From NCBI RefSeq assembly GCF_900541605.1, contig NZ_UQKJ01000096.1:1-7415 (forward strand): a stretch of 7,415 nucleotides of DNA. Direction: 5' to 3'. The stretch comes from an uncultured Dialister sp. Its GTDB lineage: Bacteria; Bacillota; Negativicutes; Veillonellales; Dialisteraceae. The notes beneath the pieces were generated by a model. It was not told where the DNA came from, did no database searches, and saw nothing but the letters and a program-made list of their open reading frames with translations. Shown here piece by piece: positions 1 through 5,703 of this stretch (positions are counted from its first letter, which is position 1; the number at the start of each line of letters is the position of its first letter). Position numbers and translations under genes: made by a program.

Positions 1-211
1 TATAGCACATAGATGCATCGATTTAAAGTAAAGTAATTAATGTCGTTTACTATAGAAGCTAGCAGCTAGAAGCCCTCGCCGGTTTATATGCATCGCCAGT
101 CACACGACATTCCGGGACGAAGTCCCAGGCACAACCCTCGCGCGCGTATACGTGTATACACGGACCGTGTACCATCCCCTTTTTTACTTCGTACATCTCT
201 ATAGATCATTT
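1..211. other. Non-coding left end with short palindromes
   Basis: No gene is supported. It contains hairpin GGGAC/GTCCC with a GAA loop (114-126), a 12-bp palindrome CGTGTATACACG (151-162) and an overlapping ACACGG/CCGTGT dyad (158-170). I find no convincing terminator for the VapE gene. Confidence 0.4.
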
Positions 212-386
212 CTTGTCCCTCTTGTCCCAAAACCGTTTCCATCCGACAGCGGCTGATTTTTTGAGGTGGACAAGCAGTTGGCACAAGTGGGACAAGGTGG
301 ACAACGTCATCGAAAAGAATCAATGACAATACATGATTTCAGGGACAAGCCGGACAAGATGGACAAGCTATACTTCGATCTTGTCC
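212..386. repeat. GGACAAG heptamer cluster with 9-bp phasing
   Basis: Plus-strand GGACAAG at 268-274, 290-296, 343-349, 352-358 and 361-367, with near matches GCACAAG at 281-287 and GGACAAC at 299-305. Inverted CTTGTCC lies at 212-218, 221-227 and 380-386. Steps of exactly 9 bp recur: 212/221, 281/290/299 and 343/352/361. The last inverted site is inside the final VapE codons. Possible roles are iteron-like binding sites or an origin; the 9-bp step also equals three codons. Confidence 0.65.
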
Positions 387-2860
387 CGCCTTGTATAGAC
401 ACGCTGGCGCCCATAAATGGTTCTGACACGAGTGTCTGATTTCTCCCATCCCGGAATACGTCTCATGATCGCCGTGATGTCATAGGAGTCCTGTTTCCGG
501 ATCTGGGCAGGATCTTTCCCGAAGCACTCCGCAAAGATTTCCAGATTGCTGACCATCTGGCGGCGAGTGGTCCCCTGGTGATTGCCGGCTAACGCATCAC
601 CGGACAGATACAGGCGCCGGGCTGTCAGATCTAATGATTCCCAGTCCGATGGAATCCGGGTTTCCAGATACTTACGAACAAGGCATTCCCGGTCATCGGA
701 CTCCATGGCGCTCTGCTGCATGGCGGCGGCGATGCTGTGGAGTTCTTTTTCCAGGTACAGGGGCTCTTTTTCTTTGTAAATCCCAATGGCCTCCGCCCAG
801 ATCTGGGAAATATCGTCTTCCGTGAGGTGCCAGGGTTTCTTTTCGGACAGGCCGGTCACAGGCACCGGCCAGAAGCGGCGGTTCCCTGTGATGTCCCGGA
901 GGAAACCGTTTTCCGCGTTTGTGGTGCCTACGATGATGCACTGCCGGGGATGGCTTTCCACGTTTACTCCATAGCTGGCCCGGTATTTGTCGTCGGTCCG
1001 GGAGAGGAAGGATTTCACGGTCTCGATATCCGCTTTCTTCATACCCGCCAGTTCTCCCAGTTCCAGGAGAAAATAGCCCTGCAGCTTTTCTGCCGCTGCT
1101 TTATCCCGCATATCGGTCAGGGTAAGGCTGTCGGAAAACCACTCTTTCCCCAGTTTTTCAAAGAGGGTGGATTTGCCGATACCCTGGGGGCCATTGAGGA
1201 TAAGGACGGAGTCAAACTTCGTACCGGGCCGATGGATCCTTGCCACCGCAGCAGCCAGGGTCTTCCGGGTCACTGCCCGGGTATAGGCATTATCCACGGC
1301 GCCGAGATAGTCGATGAGGAGGGTCTCCACCCGCTTCACCCCGTCCCAGGGCGGGAGCGCGGCGAAGTATTCCCGAATGGGGTGAAACTGCCTCTCGCTG
1401 GCCACGGTGATGAGGGCGTCCTTCGATTTCGGCGGCCCGTAGATGCCGTAGCGGGTGGAAATGTAGCTGTTCAGGTTCGACATGTCCGCGTCGCTCCAGC
1501 CCGGTTTCACCCGGGGCCAGGGAAGGTCTCCCCTCACGTCTACGGAATCCCGGAAAAGGTTGTAGGAAATGGGAAAGAGCCCCTCATCCCGGCGAAGGAT
1601 GGTGAGGAAATTGGGAAGGCAGTTATCCACGGTGCCGTTGGAACGGAGGGCCAGCCCTCCAGGGGCCTTCTCTTTCTTTCCTGCCGTCAGCCCCGATTCC
1701 CCGCTGCCGGCGCCATTCTTTTCCCGGCTGCCGCTGCCCTTCCGGGCAGGAGCGGCGGGAGGGGCGGAGAAATCTTTCCGTGCCTCCTCCCCCTTCCGGT
1801 TTGCCATTTCATGGCGCACCCGGTCATTGCCGCCGGCATATCTCATCATGGCCCGGTAGGAGGGCAGTTTGTAGGTACAGGTGCCTTCGGGCATATTCCT
1901 GTCCAGGTGGCCGTACTTATGGAGACGCACGGCGTCGAAGGCATTGAGCAGCCTCCCGCAGAGGGGATCTGTGGCGTGGTAGGAGTACAGGAATTTCCCC
2001 TCATACACCACCACTCCCGCCGAGGAGTCTGCCGGGATGTAATCGTACCGGCCGGGGACAGCGGAGGGGGCGTACACGTCGGACAGGTATTTCCGGATGA
2101 TCTCGTCCATGCTGTAGGACCGGCAGAAGGCGCCAATGATGCCCTCCTTTTTCAGGGGATCATGGACCTTCCCGGTCCCTTCTTTGCCGGAGAGGGGCTT
2201 TCCCTCCATCCCGGGCCAGGAGAGGACATTCTTCCAGTCCTCGTACTCCCGGAGGATGGGGTCTGGGTCCAGAGGGTTCCCTTTGATTTCTTCCGCCGCA
2301 TAGACTCCGTCCCTGGAAACGGAGCCCCAGTACATGAGCCGCTCCGGCTCGTAGGTGGTGTCGTCGAAAAGTTCCATGCCCAGACGGCTTGCCACCTTTC
2401 GGGATACCGCGCCGTACTCCGCCGCCGACAGGTCCCGGAGGAGAGGAATCACCAGACGGAGTCTCGGTTTTTCAGGAGTGCTCTTATGGGTGGAGTACAG
2501 GAAACAGCGGTAGGATACCTTCTTTTTCAGCTCATCCACAATGCCCGGATGGCCATGGTCCATGTCCAGGGTAATGAGGGACCGGCACAGGATGCTTCCT
2601 TTGTTCCGCCGGCCCTCACGCAGGGCACCGCCTACAAAACCGCCTACGTCCTTCACGTCGGACTGCCGGTCCCTGGGCAGGGCCCGGTACTCCTCCATGG
2701 TCTCTCCTGTGACCACAGGCTCTGCCATGCGGCGCACCAGGGTTTCCCAGGAAACCTCTTCATTTTTCCAGACCTTCTGTCTGCGATTGGCGGCGGTTGC
2801 GATGCTGTACTTTCTAACCATGTTGACATCCTTTCCATTTCGACTGTTCCACTGATTCAT
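368..2860 (-). CDS. VapE-family primase/helicase (AEP-like primase plus SF3-like ATPase)
   Basis: Phage/plasmid-type replication protein of 830 residues, predicted to prime and unwind DNA at the element's origin. The N-terminal third looks like an archaeo-eukaryotic primase: a DxD motif (D99, D101), an S-x-H motif followed by basic residues (S123, H125, R133, R135), then YEPERLMYWGS near 170-180. A segment around 295-317 (HATDPLCGRLLNAFDA) is typical of VapE proteins. A Gly/Ala/Lys/Ser-rich linker spans about 360-405. The C-terminal ATPase has Walker A GPQGIGKST (557-565, K563), an acidic Walker B-like strand YFLLELGEL (596-604), a sensor-1-like IIVGTTN (642-648) and arginines in GNRRFWPV (659-666). 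Start: 2860 is preceded by GAGAGG 8 nt upstream, but ATG at 2821 (protein from M14, 817 residues) has a stronger GGAAAGGA 7 nt upstream and may be the true start. The gene lies 57 bp after the regulator gene and probably shares its transcript. The domain assignment is solid; replication in this host is inferred. Confidence 0.93.
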   Translation of the reverse strand: MNQWNSRNGKDVNMVRKYSIATAANRRQKVWKNEEVSWETLVRRMAEPVVTGETMEEYRALPRDRQSDVKDVGGFVGGALREGRRNKGSILCRSLITLDMDHGHPGIVDELKKKVSYRCFLYSTHKSTPEKPRLRLVIPLLRDLSAAEYGAVSRKVASRLGMELFDDTTYEPERLMYWGSVSRDGVYAAEEIKGNPLDPDPILREYEDWKNVLSWPGMEGKPLSGKEGTGKVHDPLKKEGIIGAFCRSYSMDEIIRKYLSDVYAPSAVPGRYDYIPADSSAGVVVYEGKFLYSYHATDPLCGRLLNAFDAVRLHKYGHLDRNMPEGTCTYKLPSYRAMMRYAGGNDRVRHEMANRKGEEARKDFSAPPAAPARKGSGSREKNGAGSGESGLTAGKKEKAPGGLALRSNGTVDNCLPNFLTILRRDEGLFPISYNLFRDSVDVRGDLPWPRVKPGWSDADMSNLNSYISTRYGIYGPPKSKDALITVASERQFHPIREYFAALPPWDGVKRVETLLIDYLGAVDNAYTRAVTRKTLAAAVARIHRPGTKFDSVLILNGPQGIGKSTLFEKLGKEWFSDSLTLTDMRDKAAAEKLQGYFLLELGELAGMKKADIETVKSFLSRTDDKYRASYGVNVESHPRQCIIVGTTNAENGFLRDITGNRRFWPVPVTGLSEKKPWHLTEDDISQIWAEAIGIYKEKEPLYLEKELHSIAAAMQQSAMESDDRECLVRKYLETRIPSDWESLDLTARRLYLSGDALAGNHQGTTRRQMVSNLEIFAECFGKDPAQIRKQDSYDITAIMRRIPGWEKSDTRVRTIYGRQRVYTRRDKIEV
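2829..2836 (-). promoter_or_regulatory. Ribosome binding site favouring the internal VapE start at 2821
   Basis: GGAAAGGA on the minus strand, 7 nt before the ATG at 2821. It matches the Shine-Dalgarno consensus better than the GAGAGG (2869-2874) before the ATG at 2860, so the protein may lack the first 13 residues. Confidence 0.5.
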
Positions 2861-2917
2861 CGTTGAAACCTCTCTATAGTACTTGCCAAAAATCTGTGAC
2901 TTCAGAATAGTTTTATA

Positions 2918-3481
2918 TTATGTTTTCATTAAGCTTTCATGAGTTACCCAGTTTCTGCACTTTTCCCTGATTTTTCGGATGCAGTAATCCACCTGGCTGC
3001 AGGACAGATGGTGCCGTTCCCCATATTCCCGCCTGGTCATGGACCGCGCCATGAAGAGCTCCCGGACCAGGTCCATTTCTCCGGCCGTCAGGAATGAGGC
3101 CATGTGGCCCACCATGTTGCTTTTCCTGGCGAGGGAAATCAGACACTCCCTTTCCCTGGGAACCATCATTTCCTCCCGATCCTCCAGAAAGGCGGAAAGA
3201 CGGGACAGGTGCCGGAGCCCCCGCCGATGCCGGCGGTCATTGTTGTACTCCCGATCATCCAGGTCATTCATCACCTCCTGCAGGTGCAGCACCGGGACGA
3301 ATTCCTTCTCCCACCGGTTCGCCTTCGCCAGGCGCCGGTCGTAATCGTCCCACATGAACCGCTCCACTTCCTCCTCCGGAATGAGCAGAGTCTCATTCAC
3401 CGGGTAGGACCGGCGCCGGTTATCCTCGTACCGGTGGCCCTTACCCCAATCGTTCACATAGATCTTCGCTTTTCCTTTCAT
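2918..3481 (-). CDS. Sigma-70 region-4-like helix-turn-helix regulator, phage type
   Basis: Very charged 187-residue protein. Its C-terminal part (about 131-178) begins with LTAGEMDLVRELF, continues with a second helix around TRREYGERHHLS, and ends with a recognition-helix-like stretch SCSQVDYCIRKIREKCRNW. This is the layout of sigma-70 region 4 and of phage late-gene or ArpU-type regulators. I see no clear region 2, so it is more likely a DNA-binding activator or an anti-/co-sigma than a complete sigma factor. Residues 74-120 are rich in Arg, Asp and Glu. The start is well supported: AAAGGAGG at 3487-3494 lies 5 nt before the ATG. It precedes the VapE gene by 57 bp on the same strand and probably regulates this module. 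The target sites are unknown, and I cannot name the exact family. Confidence 0.85.
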   Translation of the reverse strand: MKGKAKIYVNDWGKGHRYEDNRRRSYPVNETLLIPEEEVERFMWDDYDRRLAKANRWEKEFVPVLHLQEVMNDLDDREYNNDRRHRRGLRHLSRLSAFLEDREEMMVPRERECLISLARKSNMVGHMASFLTAGEMDLVRELFMARSMTRREYGERHHLSCSQVDYCIRKIREKCRNWVTHESLMKT

Positions 3482-3675
3482 TGGAACCTCCTTTTCAGGA
3501 AACCTTCATGAAACTGAAAATAAAAAAAGGACCGGTCTTTTGAACCCGTCCCTCGACGAAACTGAACCACCACCCTTGCGGGCTCACTATCCAGCTCACG
3601 GAAAAGTTGATGTATCTTCTGAACTTGTGCCGCCAAATCCCACGAAAAAAAGCCGTGCAGTGGTAGAACAGCCAT
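3478..3675 (-). CDS. Possible small protein overlapping the regulator start (unrecognised)
   Basis: A 65-codon ORF whose TGA overlaps the next gene's ATG as ATGA, an arrangement common in coupled operon genes. The product has a helical-looking middle (AAQVQKIHQLFRELDSEPAR), a basic/aromatic stretch (VVVQFRRGTGSKDRSFFYFQF) and a basic tail. I do not recognise it. Against it: no clear Shine-Dalgarno precedes the ATG at 3675, the reading frame is open for only nine more codons upstream, and the -35/-10 pair at 3711-3740 leaves a very short leader. It could be the tail of a decayed longer gene or a chance frame. The overlap and the protein-like composition are seen; function is unknown. Confidence 0.4.
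   Translation of the reverse strand: MAVLPLHGFFSWDLAAQVQKIHQLFRELDSEPARVVVQFRRGTGSKDRSFFYFQFHEGFLKRRFQ
3487..3494 (-). promoter_or_regulatory. Ribosome binding site of the region-4-like regulator
   Basis: AAAGGAGG on the minus strand with a 5-nt spacer to the ATG at 3481. It lies inside the last codons of the upstream 65-codon ORF, so both could be translated in a coupled way. Confidence 0.8.
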
Positions 3676-3710
3676 GCTGTAAGGCTCTATGGATTTGCGA
3701 ATCTACGATT

Positions 3711-3740
3711 AGTTTACTATGAAGACATAGCATCGGTCAA
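3711..3740 (-). promoter_or_regulatory. Candidate sigma-A promoter close to the VapE operon
   Basis: On the minus strand TTGACC (3735-3740) and TAAACT (3711-3716) are separated by 18 nt. The -35 matches consensus at five of six positions and the -10 at four of six. It would start transcription just upstream of the 65-codon ORF. Confidence 0.4.
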
Positions 3741-3815
3741 GAACAATCATACATAATATTAAAAATTATTTTTGTAAAAAAGAGTGAATATTGATTTATA
3801 AAATGCAACTTATAA

Positions 3816-3832
3816 ATGAATAGCTTATTCAT
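3816..3832. promoter_or_regulatory. 17-bp palindrome, possible operator
   Basis: Perfect inverted repeat ATGAATA / TATTCAT around a GCT centre. It lies about 40 bp downstream of the TATAAT promoter at 3872-3877, a position suited to a repressor site. Nearby TTATAAA repeats (3795 and 3810) add to the symmetry. No partner protein is identified. Confidence 0.35.
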
Positions 3833-3871
3833 AAATTACATAATAATATTCAATTCTAGTTATTACTTTAT

Positions 3872-3899
3872 ATTATAGAAATCACTATTAATATTTCAA
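3872..3899 (-). promoter_or_regulatory. Candidate sigma-A promoter in the AT-rich leader
   Basis: Minus-strand TTGAAA (3894-3899) and a perfect TATAAT (3872-3877) are separated by 16 nt. It points toward the regulator and VapE genes. Very AT-rich DNA produces such matches by chance, so confidence is moderate. Confidence 0.45.
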
Positions 3900-4000
3900 G
3901 ATAATCATAGATAGTTTACATATTTTATAAAACCAAAAGCAGCTTACTTTAGATTTGATTAGTGGTGATGAAATCTATTTGATAAGTAGTGCAGTAATCA

Positions 4001-4030
4001 AAAACCGGTGGTCACAAAATGTGACCACCG
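4001..4030 (-). terminator. Intrinsic terminator, minus strand, upstream of the VapE module
   Basis: Perfect 11-bp arms CGGTGGTCACA (4006-4016) and TGTGACCACCG (4020-4030) around an AAA loop. On the minus strand the hairpin is followed by GTTTTTGATT. It should stop transcripts arriving from the right and so isolate the VapE operon promoters from the DUF-gene region. Confidence 0.7.
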
Positions 4031-4121
4031 ATTGAAAGAATAGGAAAGGACCGGCCGGTGATTCCCACCACAAGCGGCGCCACCGCGGGCAAATGGAGTA
4101 TTTAGGGAGTACCGGAAAATC

Positions 4122-4570
4122 AGGGAGCTGCCGCTCCCCAGATCGAGATCGAGGGGGACTGCCGCTTTGCCGCAGAGATTGAGACCGAGATCGAGACCGA
4201 GGGTTTTCGCCTTCGGCGCTTCTATCAGCTAACCTCCGTCTGCTTCGCAGATTCTGCCTCTACGAGGCAGATCCATCCCCTGCCCTTTGGGCTGCCGCCG
4301 TTTGGCCAGATAGGAAAGCGCTTTTATGGGCAGGCTAAGCGCCTTTTGATCTCAGGCCAAACTTGGAAATCCTCTGCAGGATTTCCATCTCCAAGGGGGC
4401 ACGTGCTTACCTGAAGCCTCGATAGACGGGATAACGTTCATAATGAATCATCTCGTAAGCATGCAGGCCCTTAGAGAAGGGCCGCGGCAAAGCCGCAGGA
4501 TGGATGCGGCAGAGCCGCTGGAAATCTAGATCTAGATCCTTAATGCCTCCGGCCTCATCTTCCTCGATCT
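4122..4570. repeat. Dense array of short GC-rich hairpins and hexamer repeats (non-coding)
   Basis: No gene is supportable here. Hairpins include GGGAGC/GCTCCC (4123-4138), a pair of TCTGC-type dyads around 4238-4272, GTTTGGCC/GGCCAAAC enclosing a 47-nt loop (4300-4362), a 10-bp stem TGGAAATCCT with a CTGC loop (4364-4387), GGCCCTT/AAGGGCC near 4464-4482, and GCGGC/GCCGC dyads to about 4520. Two GAGATC-type arrays lie at 4141-4153 and 4175-4202. The density suggests piled-up small palindromic elements. On the minus strand it lies beyond the terminator at 4580-4609. Confidence 0.6.
4141..4202. repeat. GAGATC-type hexamer repeats (two short arrays)
   Basis: GATCGAGATCGAG at 4141-4153, then a second run of GAGATT/GAGACC/GAGATC hexamers at about 4175-4202, separated by a CTGC...GCAG hairpin. 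The same hexamers recur at 4884-4908, 4951-4973 and, inverted, at 5249-5276. Confidence 0.65.
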
Positions 4571-4573
4571 GAG
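4506..4573 (+). repeat. Dispersed direct repeat, copy 1 (GCGGC dyad + GATCTA array)
   Basis: In order: GCGGCAGAGCCGCTGG, an ATCTAGATCTAGATC run, a GCCTCCGGCC dyad, then CATCTTCCTCGATCTG. The same order and most of the same bases occur at 5183-5258, so this is a real dispersed element rather than chance hairpins. It ends just before the terminator at 4580-4609. Confidence 0.65.
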
Positions 4574-4579
4574 CATACT

Positions 4580-4609
4580 AAAAGGACCTGCACTCACACA
4601 GGTCCTTTT
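4580..4609 (-). terminator. Intrinsic terminator after the DUF1659-like gene
   Basis: Perfect 11-bp arms AAAAGGACCTG (4580-4590) and CAGGTCCTTTT (4599-4609) with an 8-nt loop. On the minus strand the stem ends in CCTTTT, 10 nt past the stop codon at 4620. By symmetry it could also work on the plus strand. Confidence 0.85.
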
Positions 4610-4619
4610 CTTACATCAC

Positions 4620-4847
4620 TCACGCTCCTTCCGAGAGATCGTTGGTATCAATCCGGCGAAGACCGTTCAGGGTGTAGGCGGTGAGGCCGCAGATGGCCTT
4701 CCCCGCATCCATGAGCTGGTCGTCGCTGGCATCCAATCTGATATTGGAATAGTTCAGGCTTTTGATCTTGTCCTTACCGGAAGCGGATGTACCATCCACC
4801 ACCCGGACCTGGAGTTTCAGATCAGTTAAAGCTTTCTGTGCTGCCAT
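4620..4847 (-). CDS. DUF1659-like small protein
   Basis: 75-residue protein resembling DUF1659, a family of about 70-75 residues with no known function, found mainly in Firmicutes and often near DUF2922 and YvrJ genes. Features seen: a short basic N-terminus, a beta-like stretch DLKLQVRVVDGT (9-20), a polar loop SASGKDKIKS, a central YSNIRLDASDDQLMDAGKAI, and a C-terminal LRRIDTNDL typical of the family. There is no signal peptide or membrane segment, so it is probably cytoplasmic. The start is well supported by AAAGGAGG (4855-4862), 7 nt before the ATG. It is the last gene before a terminator and lies 451 bp after the DUF2922-like gene; the gap is filled by repeats. Co-transcription with that gene is likely but not shown. 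The family call is by recognition only. Confidence 0.88.
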   Translation of the reverse strand: MAAQKALTDLKLQVRVVDGTSASGKDKIKSLNYSNIRLDASDDQLMDAGKAICGLTAYTLNGLRRIDTNDLSEGA

Positions 4848-4854
4848 GGGGTTT

Positions 4855-4862
4855 CCTCCTTT
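4855..4862 (-). promoter_or_regulatory. Ribosome binding site of the DUF1659-like gene
   Basis: AAAGGAGG on the minus strand, 7 nt before the ATG. Just upstream (4869-4878) is the 10-bp palindrome ACAATATTGT, which may be regulatory or chance. Confidence 0.8.
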
Positions 4863-4885
4863 CTTGTAACAATATTGTGATAGAT

Positions 4886-5111
4886 CGAGGTCGAGACCGA
4901 GTTCGAGGGAGTTCGCCTGCGGCTCTTCTATCAGCTATCCTTCGTCAAATGAGGTCGAGATCGAGATCGAGGGCATCAGCGGCTGCGCCGCCATAGGAAT
5001 TCTAACGACTCTACCCCAATAACGTCCCATTTGACTCCGCATGAGGCCCCTTCCTCGGGAAGGGGTTCCCGCCAGGGTGGGGTTAGCTGATGGAATCCGG
5101 CCCGCAGGGCC
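4886..5111 (+). repeat. Dispersed MITE-like element, copy X
   Basis: Layout in plus orientation: GA-rich hexamers, TTCGCCTGCGGC dyad, TTCTATCAGCTATCC (4926-4940), second GA-hexamer array (4951-4973), CATCAGCGGCTGCGCCGC, CTAACGACTCTACC, a hairpin CCCCTTCC/GGAAGGGG (4047 + 1000, i.e. 5047-5065), GGTTAGCTGATGG (5081-5093) and a GGCCC/GGGCC hairpin (5099-5111). ATCAGCTATCC (4930) and GGTTAGCTGAT (5081-5091) act as near-perfect terminal inverted repeats. A second copy in the opposite orientation spans 7004-7200, and a fragment of its left part lies at 4184-4240. It fills the gap between the DUF2922-like and DUF1659-like genes. Confidence 0.65.
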
Positions 5112-5120
5112 CAACCAACT

Positions 5121-5150
5121 CAAGGCTCAAAGCTAAAGGCTCAAGGCTTC
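5121..5150 (+). repeat. Short direct repeats of AAGGCTCAA
   Basis: AAGGCTCAA occurs at about 5122 and again at about 5136, with related AAGCTAAAGG between. It is a small tandem duplication in non-coding DNA with no visible role. Confidence 0.5.
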
Positions 5151-5182
5151 CGCACGTACGCACGACACTTAGCCACACACCC

Positions 5183-5276
5183 GCGGCGGAGCCGCTGGAG
5201 ATCTAGACTTGGATCTAGATCTAGATCTTTAGGGCCTCCGGCCCCATCTCCTCGATCTCGACCTCGATCTCGATCC
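5183..5276 (+). repeat. Dispersed direct repeat, copy 2, ending in inverted hexamer array
   Basis: GCGGCGGAGCCGCTGG, GATCTA repeats (5200-5227), GGGCCTCCGGCCC hairpin and CATCTCCTCGATCTC match copy 1 at 4506-4573 in order and mostly in sequence. The end runs on into a CTCGATCTCGACCTCGATC array (5250-5276), the reverse complement of the GA-hexamer array at 4951-4973. The two arrays could pair in a transcript. Confidence 0.65.
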
Positions 5277-5298
5277 AGCGCACGTCTGCACGCCACTC

Positions 5299-5505
5299 TT
5301 ACGCAAGTTCTTCTTCACTAGTCGTCACGATAACCGCTTTCTTGAAGCTGGTGATATCCGCACCGGAGCGGGAGACCAGTACCGCCTGGATCTTTGCTGC
5401 TGCGGTCTTGACTTCATCCAGGGTAAGGCCATCCTTTGGGTTTGCGATGGTCATGGTGGATGTGGCGTTGCTGCCGGCATTAAATACGAGCTGCAGTGTC
5501 TTCAT
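5299..5505 (-). CDS. DUF2922-like small protein
   Basis: 68-residue protein resembling DUF2922, a Firmicutes family of unknown function. It shows the family pattern: KTLQLVFNAGSNATSTMTIANPKDGL at the N-terminus (beta strands and a turn), LTLDEVKTAAAKIQAVLV (helix, 28-44), then a C-terminal strand FKKAVIVTTSEEEL. It has no signal peptide, membrane segment or cysteine, so a cytoplasmic soluble protein is likely. The start is supported by AAAGGAGG (5512-5519), 6 nt before the ATG. Its expected leader carries a 160-nt imperfect palindrome (5534-5693), and a promoter-like box lies at 5738-5780 after the sigma gene. DUF2922 and DUF1659 genes are often neighbours; here they are 451 bp apart because repeats fill the space. 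Confidence 0.88.
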   Translation of the reverse strand: MKTLQLVFNAGSNATSTMTIANPKDGLTLDEVKTAAAKIQAVLVSRSGADITSFKKAVIVTTSEEELA

Positions 5506-5511
5506 TCATTT

Positions 5512-5519
5512 CCTCCTTT
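5512..5519 (-). promoter_or_regulatory. Ribosome binding site of the DUF2922-like gene
   Basis: AAAGGAGG on the minus strand, 6 nt before the ATG AAG start at 5505. Another ATG 4 nt upstream is out of frame and too close to the site. Confidence 0.8.
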
Positions 5520-5533
5520 CTGGGCACGACTCC

Positions 5534-5693
5534 GGGTAGCGCTGATTGACTCGCAGAGTCAGATTTCATAAGGATTTTTATGCACTGCTTCGTCATAATC
5601 CTCCTTAAATAGCTCGCTATTCTCGTCGGACTATTCCTCGCATTGCATAAAAATCAAGAATAAAATCTGACAGCGATTCAATCAGTGCTACCC
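5534..5693. repeat. 160-nt imperfect palindrome (MITE-like) in the DUF2922 leader
   Basis: Arms of about 55 nt. Paired blocks: GGGTAGCGCTGATTGA (5534-5549) with 5678-5693 (15 of 16), GTCAGATTT (5558-5566) with AAATCTGAC (5663-5671), and GATTTTTATGCA (5573-5584) with TGCATAAAAATC (5644-5655). The middle holds a smaller dyad AATAGC/GCTATT. I see no target-site duplication. On the minus strand it would form a large hairpin between the 5738-5780 box and the DUF2922 start. Confidence 0.75.
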
Positions 5694-5703
5694 TCGGATT
5701 TTT

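Larger units (their letters stand above)
3741..3990. other. AT-rich non-coding leader
   Basis: This stretch is mostly A and T, unlike the GC-rich VapE gene on one side and the GC-rich hairpin block on the other. It contains promoter candidates and a palindrome but no ORF I can support. Its composition would also fit a DNA-unwinding region near a replication origin or the edge of an inserted element; neither is shown. Confidence 0.5.

Noticed and set aside
158..187. ACACGG/CCGTGT dyad followed by TTTTTT as a plus-strand terminator
   Set aside because: Only one base separates the arms, the T-run is 10 nt away, and no plus-strand gene precedes it.
84..329. Minus-strand 81-codon frame
   Set aside because: It lies over palindromes and the GGACAAG repeats, lacks a ribosome binding site, and its Gly-Gln-Glu repeats simply come from the 9-bp steps.
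737..2866. Plus-strand open frame of 709 codons antisense to the VapE gene
   Set aside because: It is a mirror of the GC-rich codon use of the VapE gene. The translation is low-complexity (many Gly, Val, Pro, His), has no domain and no good ribosome binding site, while the minus frame has intact primase and ATPase motifs.
3104..3511. Plus-strand 135-codon frame opposite the region-4-like regulator
   Set aside because: It is a shadow of the minus-strand gene, which has a perfect ribosome binding site and a helix-turn-helix.
3525..3540. Palindrome-like GGACCGGTC next to an A-run as a terminator
   Set aside because: The dyad has no room for a loop and sits inside the 65-codon ORF just before a translated gene.
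4122..5276. CRISPR array
   Set aside because: Repeats are degenerate hexamers and irregular hairpins without equal-length unique spacers, and there are no cas genes.
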